12,907 nucleotides of DNA from Rhizobium sp. EC-SD404 (GCF_902498825.1 NZ_LR701448.1:1-12907); one strand, 5' to 3'; positions 1 to 8,257 are shown, counted from the first letter of the stretch. A program made the numbers and translations. The notes: generated from the letters alone by a model not told the origin.

Positions 1-1457
1 CGCTGCTCGGCATCCGCCACATCGTGCTGGCCGTGAACAAGATCGACCTGGTCGATTTTTCGCAGGAGCGCTTCGAGGCGATCCGGCGCGACTACGAGGC
101 ATTTGCCGCTTCGCTGGGTTTCCGCTCTATCGTGGCGATTCCGCTCTCGGCCCGCTTCGGCGACAATGTGATCGCGCCGTCGGCGAACATGCCCTGGTAT
201 GGCGGGCCGTCTTTGCTCGGTCACCTCGAAACGGTGAATGTCGACGACGATCTCGCCGGCAAGCCGTTCCGTTTCCCCGTCCAGTTCGTCAGCCGGCCGC
301 ATCTGAACTTTCGCGGCTTCCAGGGCCAGGTCGCCTCGGGCCGTATCGCCGTCGGCGACACGGTCGCGGTTGCGAAATCCGGCGTTACGACGCGGATCAA
401 GCGCATCGTCACCATGGCGCATGACGGCACCGACTGCGATCTCGAAGAAGCGCGTGACGGACAGAGCGTCACCCTAGTGCTGGCCGACGAGGTAGACTGC
501 TCGCGCGGCGACATACTCTCGACCGCTACCGAGCGACCATCCGCAGCCGACCAATTCGGCTGTGATATCATTTGGCTTTCTGAACACCCGCTTTTCGCCG
601 GCCGGTCCTACCTGCTTCGGACTGAAACACAATCGATCAATGCGACAATTACAGAAATAAAGGCGAGTATTGATATCAATACATTCGTTCATATAGCGAC
701 TAAATCGATTTCGATTAACGAAATCGGCAAATGTAACATTTCGACACAACAGCGGTTGGTATTTGACACCTATGAAGAGAACAGGGCTACTGGCTCGTTT
801 GTCCTGATAGATAGAATAAGCAACGAAACTGTCGCGGCCGGCCTAATCCGTCACCCGTTGAGGCGCGCGGAAAACATTCATTGGCAGGCGCTAGACATTG
901 ATCGCATCGCTCGTGCGCGTCAGAAAAAGCAGCAAGCGACCGTATTTTGGTTCACTGGACTATCGGGCTCCGGCAAATCGACTATTGCCAATTTTGTTGA
1001 AAAACGAATGCATTTAGAAGGACGCCATACCTTTATCCTTGATGGCGACAATGTTCGACATGGTCTCAATCGCGATCTCGGCTTCACGGAGGCCGATCGC
1101 GTCGAAAACATCCGCCGCGTCGCTGAAGTTGCAAAATTAATGGCCGACGCCGGTCTTATTGTGCTTGTTTCGTTCATCTCACCGTTCCGGGCGGAGCGTG
1201 AAATGGCTCGTCAGGTTATTGGTCCTAACGAGTTCGTTGAGATTTATGTCGATACGCCATTCGACGAATGTGCCCGGCGTGATCCCAAAGGGTTGTACAA
1301 AAAGGCTTTCGCTGGTCAGCTCAAAAACTTCACCGGTATCGACTCACCATATCAGCCCCCCCTCAACCCCGAAATACACCTACAAACAGTGCAGCACTCG
1401 ATCGAAGAGCTGGTTCAGCAGGTCTACGAATATTTTGAAATGCACAATGGTATCTGA
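1..1457 (+). CDS. cysNC: Bifunctional sulfate adenylyltransferase subunit 1 / adenylylsulfate kinase (CysN-CysC fusion, NodQ type), 5' truncated by window
   Basis: Makes PAPS, the sulfate donor, in two steps in the cytoplasm. The CysN half is the GTPase subunit that works with CysD to form APS; the CysC half phosphorylates APS. The reading frame is already open at base 3, so roughly the first 140 residues (P-loop and switch regions of the GTPase) lie outside the window. The NKID guanine-recognition motif is at 36-47, followed by the beta-barrel domains to about base 920. The CysC domain starts near 935. It has the P-loop GLSGSGKST (957-983), LDGDNVRHGLN, and SFISPFR with the serine (1179-1181) that aligns to the phospho-acceptor serine of E. 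coli CysC. DPKGLYKKA and NFTGID follow. The domain is complete. Base composition changes sharply near 540, inside the gene. The stop overlaps the start of cysQ, implying co-transcription. The sequence does not distinguish a housekeeping cysNC from a symbiotic nodQ. Confidence 0.96.
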   Translation, partial: LLGIRHIVLAVNKIDLVDFSQERFEAIRRDYEAFAASLGFRSIVAIPLSARFGDNVIAPSANMPWYGGPSLLGHLETVNVDDDLAGKPFRFPVQFVSRPHLNFRGFQGQVASGRIAVGDTVAVAKSGVTTRIKRIVTMAHDGTDCDLEEARDGQSVTLVLADEVDCSRGDILSTATERPSAADQFGCDIIWLSEHPLFAGRSYLLRTETQSINATITEIKASIDINTFVHIATKSISINEIGKCNISTQQRLVFDTYEENRATGSFVLIDRISNETVAAGLIRHPLRRAENIHWQALDIDRIARARQKKQQATVFWFTGLSGSGKSTIANFVEKRMHLEGRHTFILDGDNVRHGLNRDLGFTEADRVENIRRVAEVAKLMADAGLIVLVSFISPFRAEREMARQVIGPNEFVEIYVDTPFDECARRDPKGLYKKAFAGQLKNFTGIDSPYQPPLNPEIHLQTVQHSIEELVQQVYEYFEMHNGI

Positions 1458-2292
1458 CATGGACGAGCTAGTGCTAACCACCGACCATGGGAGATCTCTC
1501 CTTAGGTCAATTGAAGATGCCGCGTTGGTAGCAGCTGCAATGATCATGCAGCAGCGCCACCGAGGCGTGACCGTTCAACTAAAGTCCGACCAATCACCCG
1601 TTTCTACGGCCGATGTGGAGGCTGAACGCGCCATATGCACGATGCTCGAACGACAACATCCATTAATACCCATTGTGGCCGAAGAACGAGCTTCAAGCGG
1701 CCAGATTGCGAATGATCTTGGTGATACCTTCTTCCTCGTCGATCCACTTGACGGGACCAAGGAGTTTCTTGCAGGCCGAACCGATTTCACGGTTAACATC
1801 GCTTTGATCATAAAAGGCTCGCCCGTGGCTGGAGCAATCATCTCACCCGCCTTGGGACGAATGTACTCTGGGTTACGGGGATCTGAAGCTTCCACCGTGG
1901 AGATAGACGTCAATAGCTTGGATTGGCGCGGAAACTCCAAGCCGCTCATCGTTAGATCACCGAGTAAGATGGAGATTGCCGTCGCAAGCAGATCCCATCG
2001 ATGTTTCGAGACCGACGAGTTCATTAAGCGGAAGGGCGTGCAGAAAGTTGTTTCTGCAGGGTCATCCTTAAAATTCTGTATGATCGCTGAGGGGCTAGCC
2101 GATGTTTATCCCCGTTTCGGGCGTACCATGGAATGGGATACAGCAGCCGGCGACGCAATCCTTCGGGCCGCTGGTGGACGGACAGTCGATACCTCAGGAC
2201 GAGATTTAATTTACGGAAAGCGCCATGACGGGACGACCAATGATTTCGCCAATCCCGCCTTTATCGCAATAGGGGCCGACTATCCCCTATGA
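1447..2292 (+). CDS. cysQ: 3'(2'),5'-bisphosphate nucleotidase CysQ
   Basis: Hydrolyses 3'-phosphoadenosine 5'-phosphate (PAP), left after PAPS is used, to AMP and phosphate. This relieves PAP inhibition of sulfotransferases. It belongs to the Mg-dependent, lithium-sensitive inositol-monophosphatase superfamily. Visible metal-site motifs, numbered from the chosen start, are VAEE (77-80), DPLDGTKEF (99-107) and EWDTAAGDAIL (229-239), the hallmark set for CysQ. Length is 281 residues against about 246 for E. coli CysQ, the extra being mostly a loop near residues 140-170. The chosen ATG at 1447 overlaps the cysNC stop by 11 bases. A second in-frame ATG at 1459 is equally possible; neither has a strong ribosome-binding site, consistent with translational coupling. 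The neighbouring PAPS synthase and two sulfotransferases downstream fit a PAP-recycling role. Composition is AT-richer than the first 540 bases. Confidence 0.95.
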   Translation: MVSDMDELVLTTDHGRSLLRSIEDAALVAAAMIMQQRHRGVTVQLKSDQSPVSTADVEAERAICTMLERQHPLIPIVAEERASSGQIANDLGDTFFLVDPLDGTKEFLAGRTDFTVNIALIIKGSPVAGAIISPALGRMYSGLRGSEASTVEIDVNSLDWRGNSKPLIVRSPSKMEIAVASRSHRCFETDEFIKRKGVQKVVSAGSSLKFCMIAEGLADVYPRFGRTMEWDTAAGDAILRAAGGRTVDTSGRDLIYGKRHDGTTNDFANPAFIAIGADYPL

Positions 2293-2415
2293 GTCAAATG
2301 CTGGAGCGCGAAATAACCACTGCGTACGGGCAGATATCTAGTCCGGACCGGGGCATCGGATTTAATCGTCAAGCCGCTGCACTGGCACGGCGAATGGGCT
2401 GAGGTTGAGACGGAG

Positions 2416-2724
2416 TTGCTAGGATCGGTAGTACCGGAGTCAAATCGCTTTTGGGATGGCCGTGCTTACCTCGGCACTTTGGGATTATCCATAGCGCAAA
2501 AGTCATCTGTGAAATCTATTTTGGCAAAAGAAGATAATCCGAATTTAAAAGAAAACTTAATTAGTAACCTAAACAGCAATGCTCCCTGCCCCTCAGTAGT
2601 AGTCAGCTGCGGCGATGCTCAACAACGTGGCTGGGTCAAACCTGTTTATGATGATCTATCCCATAATCGTGAAGCGACGTCTTGGTTATGGTCGCCAAAT
2701 TCCGAGGAAGGATCAATCTGTTGA
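2416..2724 (+). CDS. Hypothetical ORF, 102 codons, doubtful
   Basis: This frame could encode a 102-residue protein from the UUG at 2416. The frame is open further upstream, to a stop at 2314-2316, with no ATG start in that extension. No family, signal peptide or membrane segment is recognisable. The product contains a low-complexity Asn/Lys/Leu-rich stretch around residues 38-55. There is no clear ribosome-binding site. It may be a remnant of a longer gene once joined to the short frame at 2289-2402, or chance. I include it because nothing else occupies the space. Confidence 0.2.
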   Translation: MLGSVVPESNRFWDGRAYLGTLGLSIAQKSSVKSILAKEDNPNLKENLISNLNSNAPCPSVVVSCGDAQQRGWVKPVYDDLSHNREATSWLWSPNSEEGSIC

Positions 2725-2843
2725 GAGACCCTTCGCGATCTTAGATCCATGTACGGTGTAGCCCACAATTGCGATATGCGAGCACATTGCGCTAACCTGT
2801 ATCCTGGTGACGTTCCGGATATGTTTCCGCAGCGCCATACGGA

Positions 2844-3029
2844 ATGAAAACTAGCACGTCAAGAGACCGCCCAAGTTTAGAAGCTAGTCCGCTGGAGGCC
2901 TTCGTTGAAAACGCAATATATCCTTCCAAAAGCACTGGCTATATTTCTTCGAAGAGAGGCATTACAGAAACCGGCGATTGGCGCATGCGATATCGAAGCG
3001 CCGGCGCACAAGAGGGTTTGAAAAGATAA
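2844..3029 (+). CDS. Hypothetical small ORF, 61 codons, just upstream of the glycosyltransferase
   Basis: An ATG preceded by the weak purine stretch 'acgga' opens a 61-codon frame. Its TAA stop lies one base before the glycosyltransferase ATG, an arrangement compatible with a small leader gene translationally coupled to it. The predicted peptide is hydrophilic, basic and rich in Ser, with no recognised motif, signal peptide or transmembrane segment. The close spacing is the only argument for it. It could equally be chance. Confidence 0.25.
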   Translation: MKTSTSRDRPSLEASPLEAFVENAIYPSKSTGYISSKRGITETGDWRMRYRSAGAQEGLKR

Positions 3030-3030
3030 T

Positions 3031-6003
3031 ATGTGCAGACGGATAGAGAAGATTCTGAGCAGGCGATATCTTAAAAAGCACCGAAAGGATATCGAAAGAA
3101 TATTTGATTCAAGTTATTATTTATCTTGCAACGTGGACGTCGCCAAGTCCGGCGGCGACCCGCTAGTACATTTCCTGGATCACGGCATTTTCGAGTTGCG
3201 TGATCCATCTCCAAGCTTTTGTATGGCAGCGTATCTTGCGCGATACTCTGATGTCAGGGCTTCTGGCCAAAACCCCCTTATACATTACATTCAAGCGGGA
3301 CGAGCAGAAGCCCGCGATGCGTCTCCGCTTAATGCTCCGTTGCTTAGTGTGCCTGCGCCTCACGAACTTGCTCCGGCGGAGTTTCATAGAGAAATTGAAG
3401 CGCTTTTCGATCCAGCGTTCTACGCATTGCGTAATCCTGATGTGGTTCAATCGGGCCTACCTCTCCTCAACCATTTTATAGAGCACGGTCTGCAGGAGCT
3501 AAGAGACCCCGCTGAGTGGTTTTCTATGCGCGGGTATCTGGAATTCTATCCCGACGTCCTACGCGCAGGGGAAAATCCGCTCATCCATTTCATTTTGCAT
3601 GGCAAGAAGGAGGGGCGTACGCCGATCGCTTGCAGTCAAGAACAGCGCCCTCCTTCCATGAACGACGAGAAAAAACGAGTTCGCCGCGAAGAGATGGAAA
3701 CAGTCTCAGAAATTGCTCCTACGAGCGTTCTGTCGGCAGATGCGGCAGTGATCGGGGCGCATTTCGATAAGCAATTCTACTTGGAGCACTACGGCTGGTC
3801 CATTCCTGATGATCAAGAACCGATTGAGCATTTTTTAGAGGTTGGATGGCGCGACGGGTTTGATCCCAATCAAGATTTTTCCGTCGAGTATTACCGCATG
3901 ATGAATGACGATATTCGTCGTGCAAACATAAATCCATTTGTTCACTATTGCCGAAATGGTCGCGCAGAAATGCGCGAAGGCCGATATTACGCTGATACTA
4001 TTGCAGACTTTTCTCCGATTGTCTCTATCATCGTTCCAAATTATAACCACTCATCGTATTTGCATCAACGATTGGATTCTATATTTGGTCAGACATACAA
4101 AAGAATTGAGGTAATTATACTCGACGATAATTCTATCGACAACAGCAGGGAGGTTATTGCGCATTATATCAAAGAACACAATGTTGAAGTAAAGACAATA
4201 TATAATGATCGGAACTCAGGTAATGTTTTTAAACAGTGGGAAAAAGGTATAAAAGTCGCCAGTGGAGACTTAATCTGGATATGCGAGAGTGACGACTTTT
4301 GCGATCCCCATTTTTTGGAGAGGAGTGTCGATCATTTTAAGGATTTGTCAGTCAATTTGGTTTTTGGCGACGTTCAATTTGTCGACGAGTCTGGTATTCA
4401 GTTTTCAGGCTTGGATGAGTTTCGGGAGCAAGCAGAAGCGGGTGTATGGACTAAACCACTGAGGCGAACAGCGAAGCAGTGGTTCGACGGCGCGTTCGGT
4501 GTCCATAACGTTGTCGTTAATGTGGGAGGATGCGTGTTCCGCCGCTGTACACTTCCGGAGTCGGTCTGGAAGCGAGCCCAAGGTTTTAAAGTCGCCGGTG
4601 ACTGGTACCTCTACACCTATCTCATAGGTACGGGATCTGCGGTCTACGAACCATCTGCAAAAGCCTACTTTCGCCAGCATGACCGTAATACATCAGGCAT
4701 ACCGAATCGGCGATTAGATTATATCAACGAGCACGCATACATAGCTCAACACCTCGTATCGATGTGGGGAATCCCGAAAGCCAATCGACAAAGGTTTATC
4801 GAAAGCGTCCGAACGCAGTATCACTATTTGAAAATGGATGGCGAATACGGCTCGTTTGAAGAGCGTTTCCCGATCGAAGATATCTTGGGGGCGCAGCGCT
4901 CGCACCAACACGTTGTTATAGCGTTCCTTGGCTTTCATTCCGGCGGAGGGGAAGTCTTTCCCATTCAGCTAGCGAATAGGTTGGCTGAGCGAGGCCACAT
5001 GGTTTCTATGCTTGCTTACAACATGAGCTCAATAAATTGGGATATGGTCGGAGATCTAAATGCGGGTATACCCGTCTATCACGTAAGCGATGTAAAACGT
5101 ATAGGGCGAGGTGAGTTTGGCCGGGCGATAGGAGCCTCTATTGTTCATTCCCATATGATGTCTTGTGATATGTTTTTGCTCAGCGGTAATGAGCCGCCAC
5201 TGGATCTCCCATATGTCGTCACGATGCATGGATCGTACGACAGCGTGGGGCGGGAGGCATTTGGACTTCTATTTGAGATTCTCAGAGGAGTAACGTACTG
5301 GGTCTACACCGCTGAAAAGAATCTTGGCGTGTTTGATGGCATTCCCATCGCTCGCAGCCGGTTTAAGAAGATACCAAACGCACTCGCCCATGATTTAGAC
5401 GATTTCGCTTTTTCACGCGAAGAATTGGGCATCGATGCCGACTCTGTCGTATTTACATTGGTAGCCAGGGGGATCAAGCGCAAGGGATGGAGGGCAGCGG
5501 TGACTGCCTTCCGCAAACTGAAGCAAAGAGTTCCTGATGGCAAGTTCGACCTTATTCTTGTGGGATCTGGTGATCAAGCAGATAAAATAGTTGCTGATAT
5601 ACAACCCGGCGAGTCGATCCACTTCCTCGGATATCAATCCCAAATCAATGGCCTTTACCGACTTTCGGACGTCGCCCTCGTTCCAAGCCGTTTTCAAGGA
5701 GAATCATTTCCGCTTTGCGTAATACAAGCGCTACAGGAAGGCGTGCCGGTAATTGGATCAGATGTGGGAGAGATTAAAAAAATGCTTAGTGGTCGGGCAG
5801 GAAAGGCAGGAATTGTCATCAGGAGTGAGCGAGACTCCGATCGTTTTTTTGATAGTTTGTCGAATGCAATGGAAACAATGCTGGATCTTGAGGTGCGAAG
5901 CTCATACGGGCGCCGGGCGAAGAGTCTTGCGAGAAAATTTGATCTTGATCGGATGCTGGAAGCATATGAAAAGGCCTATCAAACCGCGATACGGTTTCGC
6001 TAG
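3031..6003 (+). CDS. Large double-domain glycosyltransferase (repeats + GT2-like + GT4-like), 990 aa
   Basis: Probably adds two successive sugars to a surface polysaccharide or lipid-linked glycan. Residues 24-319 hold six 38-residue repeats. A GT2-like domain spans about 329-560: it starts VSIIVPNYNH, has LDDNS at 364-368, and has ESDDF at 419-423 in the place of the nucleotide-sugar/metal DXD motif. A GT4/GT-B domain follows at about 627-985, with a glycine-rich start (FLGFHSGGGE, 632-641), RGIKRKGW (813-820), LILVGSGDQ (841-849) and ESFPLCVIQA (891-900). The last corresponds to the EX7E donor-site motif, but the second Glu is Gln (E891, Q899). I see no signal peptide or membrane span, so the protein is likely cytoplasmic or peripheral to the inner membrane. 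The ATG at 3031 has only a weak AAAAGA upstream. The gene is AT-rich. A sulfotransferase follows 109 bases downstream on the same strand. Substrate and linkage cannot be read from the sequence. Confidence 0.9.
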   Translation: MCRRIEKILSRRYLKKHRKDIERIFDSSYYLSCNVDVAKSGGDPLVHFLDHGIFELRDPSPSFCMAAYLARYSDVRASGQNPLIHYIQAGRAEARDASPLNAPLLSVPAPHELAPAEFHREIEALFDPAFYALRNPDVVQSGLPLLNHFIEHGLQELRDPAEWFSMRGYLEFYPDVLRAGENPLIHFILHGKKEGRTPIACSQEQRPPSMNDEKKRVRREEMETVSEIAPTSVLSADAAVIGAHFDKQFYLEHYGWSIPDDQEPIEHFLEVGWRDGFDPNQDFSVEYYRMMNDDIRRANINPFVHYCRNGRAEMREGRYYADTIADFSPIVSIIVPNYNHSSYLHQRLDSIFGQTYKRIEVIILDDNSIDNSREVIAHYIKEHNVEVKTIYNDRNSGNVFKQWEKGIKVASGDLIWICESDDFCDPHFLERSVDHFKDLSVNLVFGDVQFVDESGIQFSGLDEFREQAEAGVWTKPLRRTAKQWFDGAFGVHNVVVNVGGCVFRRCTLPESVWKRAQGFKVAGDWYLYTYLIGTGSAVYEPSAKAYFRQHDRNTSGIPNRRLDYINEHAYIAQHLVSMWGIPKANRQRFIESVRTQYHYLKMDGEYGSFEERFPIEDILGAQRSHQHVVIAFLGFHSGGGEVFPIQLANRLAERGHMVSMLAYNMSSINWDMVGDLNAGIPVYHVSDVKRIGRGEFGRAIGASIVHSHMMSCDMFLLSGNEPPLDLPYVVTMHGSYDSVGREAFGLLFEILRGVTYWVYTAEKNLGVFDGIPIARSRFKKIPNALAHDLDDFAFSREELGIDADSVVFTLVARGIKRKGWRAAVTAFRKLKQRVPDGKFDLILVGSGDQADKIVADIQPGESIHFLGYQSQINGLYRLSDVALVPSRFQGESFPLCVIQALQEGVPVIGSDVGEIKKMLSGRAGKAGIVIRSERDSDRFFDSLSNAMETMLDLEVRSSYGRRAKSLARKFDLDRMLEAYEKAYQTAIRFR
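3100..3987 (+). repeat. Six 38-residue protein repeats (three A-B pairs) at the N terminus of the glycosyltransferase
   Basis: Aligning the translation by eye gives repeats at residues 24-61, 62-99, 125-162, 163-200, 244-281 and 282-319. All are exactly 38 long. The shared pattern is F-x4-Y, then D-(V/I), then (N/D/E)-P-(L/I/F), H-(F/Y), G and a final charged cluster. Odd repeats begin F-D (FDSSYY, FDPAFY, FDKQFY). Even repeats begin F-(C/S)-(M/V). The unit is therefore really an A-B pair, present three times and separated by linkers of about 25 and 43 residues. The fifth copy is the most divergent, lacking the NPDV-type core. The DNA itself has diverged, so the duplication is old. The motif resembles short D-V/NPL-H-Y-G-E-R repeats seen in some secreted and glycosyltransferase proteins; its function is unknown to me. 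Confidence 0.85.
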
Positions 6004-6112
6004 AACGGTGATTTTCGCTATGGTGAATGCGTGTTCCTGCATTGGGATGCTGCGCTGCTGAGCCTAGTATGTCTGAGTGGCACCGCTGCGAGGCAATGAA
6101 GAAAGTTGAAGC

Positions 6113-6724
6113 ATGCCGTTCATCGAGTATAACGAAAAAAGAGTTTTGTTTATCCATATACCGAAAACCGGTGGCACTACTGTCGAAGGATGGCTTGGTG
6201 GCCTTAGCCACCTACATTTCCATTCGGTCGGCGTTCCCGCCTTCAGCAAATGCACTCCGCAACATTATCGGATGCAGGATTTTAGAGCTTTGTTCGGTGA
6301 TCAGTTTTTCGATTTTTCTTTCTGTTTCGTAAGAAACCCCTACGACCGCCTCGAGAGTGAATTTCGAATGCAAGCAACTATTCAGAAGACGGGTTTCTGG
6401 AGGCGACATTCGAGCTTCTCGACTTGGCTGGATGGCAGCTTGGAAATTGCGCGTCAGAACGCATTCCATCTCGACAATCACCTTCGTCCTCAATGGGAGT
6501 TTATCGGATCAGGCGTGCGGGTGCTGCGATTGGAAGACGGCCTGGAAACCGGGTTGGCAGAGGTTGCGGCTTTTTTGGGTGAGGTGCCGCCGGCGAATCT
6601 TGGTAAGGAGAATTCCACCAGCAACAGCGAGATTCGGGTTGATTGGGATCTGCAGGACAGATGTAAGATCGAGGAGTTCTATAGGCGTGACTTTGAACAG
6701 TTTGGATATGCAGTGATCAGATAG
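6113..6724 (+). CDS. PAPS-dependent sulfotransferase, small, 203 aa
   Basis: Transfers a sulfuryl group from PAPS to an acceptor, probably a glycan. The 5'-phosphosulfate loop is FIHIPKTGGTTV (residues 13-24), very close to the N terminus. The 3'-phosphate site is FVRNPYDRLESEF, with R74 and S82 in the RX7S spacing characteristic of sulfotransferases. TPQHYRMQDF (48-57) may hold the catalytic histidine, as in carbohydrate 2-O-sulfotransferase-like proteins; that is inference. There is no signal peptide or membrane anchor, so the protein is cytoplasmic. The ATG at 6113 has a good ribosome-binding site (GAAGAAAG, ending about 8 bases upstream). It lies 109 bases after the glycosyltransferase on the same strand and may be in its operon. 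PAPS supply and PAP removal are encoded upstream. It is short but appears complete; 112 bases later the IS block begins. Confidence 0.9.
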   Translation: MPFIEYNEKRVLFIHIPKTGGTTVEGWLGGLSHLHFHSVGVPAFSKCTPQHYRMQDFRALFGDQFFDFSFCFVRNPYDRLESEFRMQATIQKTGFWRRHSSFSTWLDGSLEIARQNAFHLDNHLRPQWEFIGSGVRVLRLEDGLETGLAEVAAFLGEVPPANLGKENSTSNSEIRVDWDLQDRCKIEEFYRRDFEQFGYAVIR

Positions 6725-6898
6725 ATCTCCGCGATGGAATGTCCGGCCTATCGTTTCGGGGCACATCTAACTATTCCAAGAAGTATCAGAAGAACGTAAG
6801 CGGTGTTGTGCTGCCACGTTGGCTCAGCGTTGACGGTGACGTTGCCTCTGGGATTTAATCCGGATTGAAGTTCGTTCTGGCCAATAGAGGACCAGAGC

Positions 6899-7166
6899 AT
6901 GAAACGTAGCCGCTTTTCGGACGAACAGATCATCGGCATTTGGAAGGAGCATGAGGCCGGTGTGTCGGTGGCCGACCTTTGTCGCAAGCACGGGGTGAGT
7001 GATGCCTCGATCTACAAATGGAAGGGCCAAGTTGGGCGGCATGGAGGTGCCGGAGGCGAAACGCCTGAAGGGCCTTGACGGCGAAAACGCGTGCCTGAAG
7101 CGGCTGCTGGCCGATGCGATGCTCGACAATGCCGCTCTGAAGGATCTACTGGGAAAGAAGTGGTGA
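6899..7166 (+). pseudogene. IS-A orfA (transposase helix-turn-helix protein), frameshifted
   Basis: Begins MKRSRFSDEQIIGIWKEHEAG with a ribosome-binding site AGAGG about 8 bases upstream, as in IS407-group OrfA proteins that bind the element ends through a helix-turn-helix. The frame runs through CRKHGVSDASIYKW and then fails near 7022-7035. There 'aagggcc' appears to carry one extra G relative to the family, so that frame stops at 7078. The correct continuation (MEVPEAKRLK ... LLGKKW) resumes in another frame and ends at TGA 7164-7166. A second substitution gives GRH/GQVG where the family has KFGGM. The product would be a 59-residue truncated protein lacking the leucine-zipper part. Confidence 0.85.
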
Positions 7167-7374
7167 CGCCTGCAGCCAAGCGGAATGCTGTCGCCCACTT
7201 GAAGGGAGCCTTCGGGACGTGCGAACGGCGGACGTGTAAAGCCATCGATTGTTGCCGCATGACGGTTCGCTATGAGAGCGGCAGGCCGGATGATTACGAG
7301 TTGCGCCAGCGGATGAAGGCGATCGCGCAGGAGCGTCGCCGGTTCGGCTATCGACGCCTGCTCGTGATGCTCAG
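7163..7374 (+). pseudogene. IS-A orfB, 5' fragment
   Basis: Starts at a GTG overlapping the orfA stop, the normal overlap for this IS group, and encodes VTPAAKRNAV, then CERRTCKAIDCCRMTVRYES, then the family's ERRRFGYRRL motif. It breaks off at 7374, exactly where the IS-B inverted repeat begins. All of the integrase catalytic core with the first two acidic residues of the DDE triad is absent; the 3' part resumes on the far side of IS-B. Confidence 0.85.
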
Positions 7375-7400
7375 TGACGTGCTCCCCTGAATGTTCCCAT

Positions 7401-8257
7401 TCATGGGCTAGCTCTGTTCACGTTGTGGTCCATTCCGGACCGGGTTGCAAACTCGTTCGGTGTGAGCCCATCAAGGCTCGTGTGGGGCCGGTGCAGGTTG
7501 TAGTCTATTCTCCATGTCTCGATGATCTCGCGTGCATGGCGGTAGCTTCGGAACAGGTGCTCGTTGAGGCACTCGTCCCTCAGCCTGCCGTTGAACGACT
7601 CCACGAAGCCATTTTGCATGGGTTGCCGGGTGCGATGTAGTGCCACTCGACGCCGCGATCCTGCTGCCAGGCCAGCATGGCGTTTGACGTCAGCTCCGTG
7701 CCGTTGTCGCTGACAATCATGCAGGGGTAGCCGCGCCGTTCGGCGATCGCATCCAGTTCACGAGCGACACGTTCGCCCGAGATCGAGTTGTCGACCACTG
7801 TCGCCAGGCACTCCCGGCTGAAGTCGTCGATCACGCACAGGATGCGGAAGCGACGGCCGTCGACCAACGCGTCCGACACGAAGTCGAGTGACCACCTCTG
7901 GTTTGCATTCTGCGGAATGGCCATCGGCGCTCTCGTGCCCAGAGCCCGTTTGCGCCCGCCACGTTTTCGGACCGTCAGGCGCTCTTCCTTGTAAATCCGG
8001 TAGAGCTTCTTCCAGTTCACCGCGACACCCTCCCGCTTCAACAGCAGGTGCAGGCGGCGGTAGCCGAACCGCCGTCGCTGCGATGACAGTTCCCGCAGAC
8101 GTGCTCGCAAAGCATCATCGTCCGACCGGCTGGATATGTATCGGTAGACACGCGGCGCAATGCCGACCAGGGCACAGGCCCGCCGCTGCGAGTAATTCTT
8201 CTCTTCGACTGCCCAACTCACGGCATTTCTCCTTGAGCCGGGCGTCAGAAGTTTTTT
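7401..8257 (-). pseudogene. IS-B orfB (DDE transposase), inactivated by a 1-base deletion near 7626
   Basis: IS3-family integrase-type transposase that cuts and joins the IS ends. Reading right to left it contains RRRFGYRRLHLLLKREG, WSLDFVSDALVDGRRFR with the first catalytic Asp, and MIVSDNGTELTSNA with the second Asp. Then WHYIAPG runs into NPCKMASW and a stop at 7580. The expected continuation (KPMQNGFVESFNGRLRDE, carrying the catalytic Glu, to a stop at 7401) is present one frame away. The lesion is a missing C in the plus-strand run 'catgggttgcc' around 7618-7627. The catalytic Glu is therefore out of frame. A sequencing error in this single position would also explain it. Confidence 0.88.

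Larger units (their letters stand above)
2293..3030. other. ~740-bp stretch between cysQ and the glycosyltransferase with no recognised gene
   Basis: I recognise no protein family, RNA gene or terminator hairpin here. A 37-codon reading frame (2289-2402) begins with an ATG that overlaps the cysQ stop as ATGA, then ends at TGA. Another frame is open from 2317 to 2724, and a third short one covers 2844-3029. They resemble no family I know and lie in three different contexts, so decayed coding sequence is as likely as real small genes. The promoter for the downstream glycosyltransferase could lie here, but I could not pick out convincing -35/-10 boxes. Confidence 0.6.

Noticed and set aside
221..1177. 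Minus-strand open frames antisense to cysNC
   Set aside because: They lie opposite a well-conserved gene and their products match no family; they are by-products of high-GC codon use.
1159..1446. Upstream extension of the cysQ frame
   Set aside because: It overlaps the CysC domain of cysNC in another frame and its translation has no CysQ similarity; the homologous protein starts at 1447 or 1459.
5819..6493. Minus-strand frames opposite the glycosyltransferase end and first sulfotransferase
   Set aside because: Antisense to genes with clear motifs; no recognisable product.
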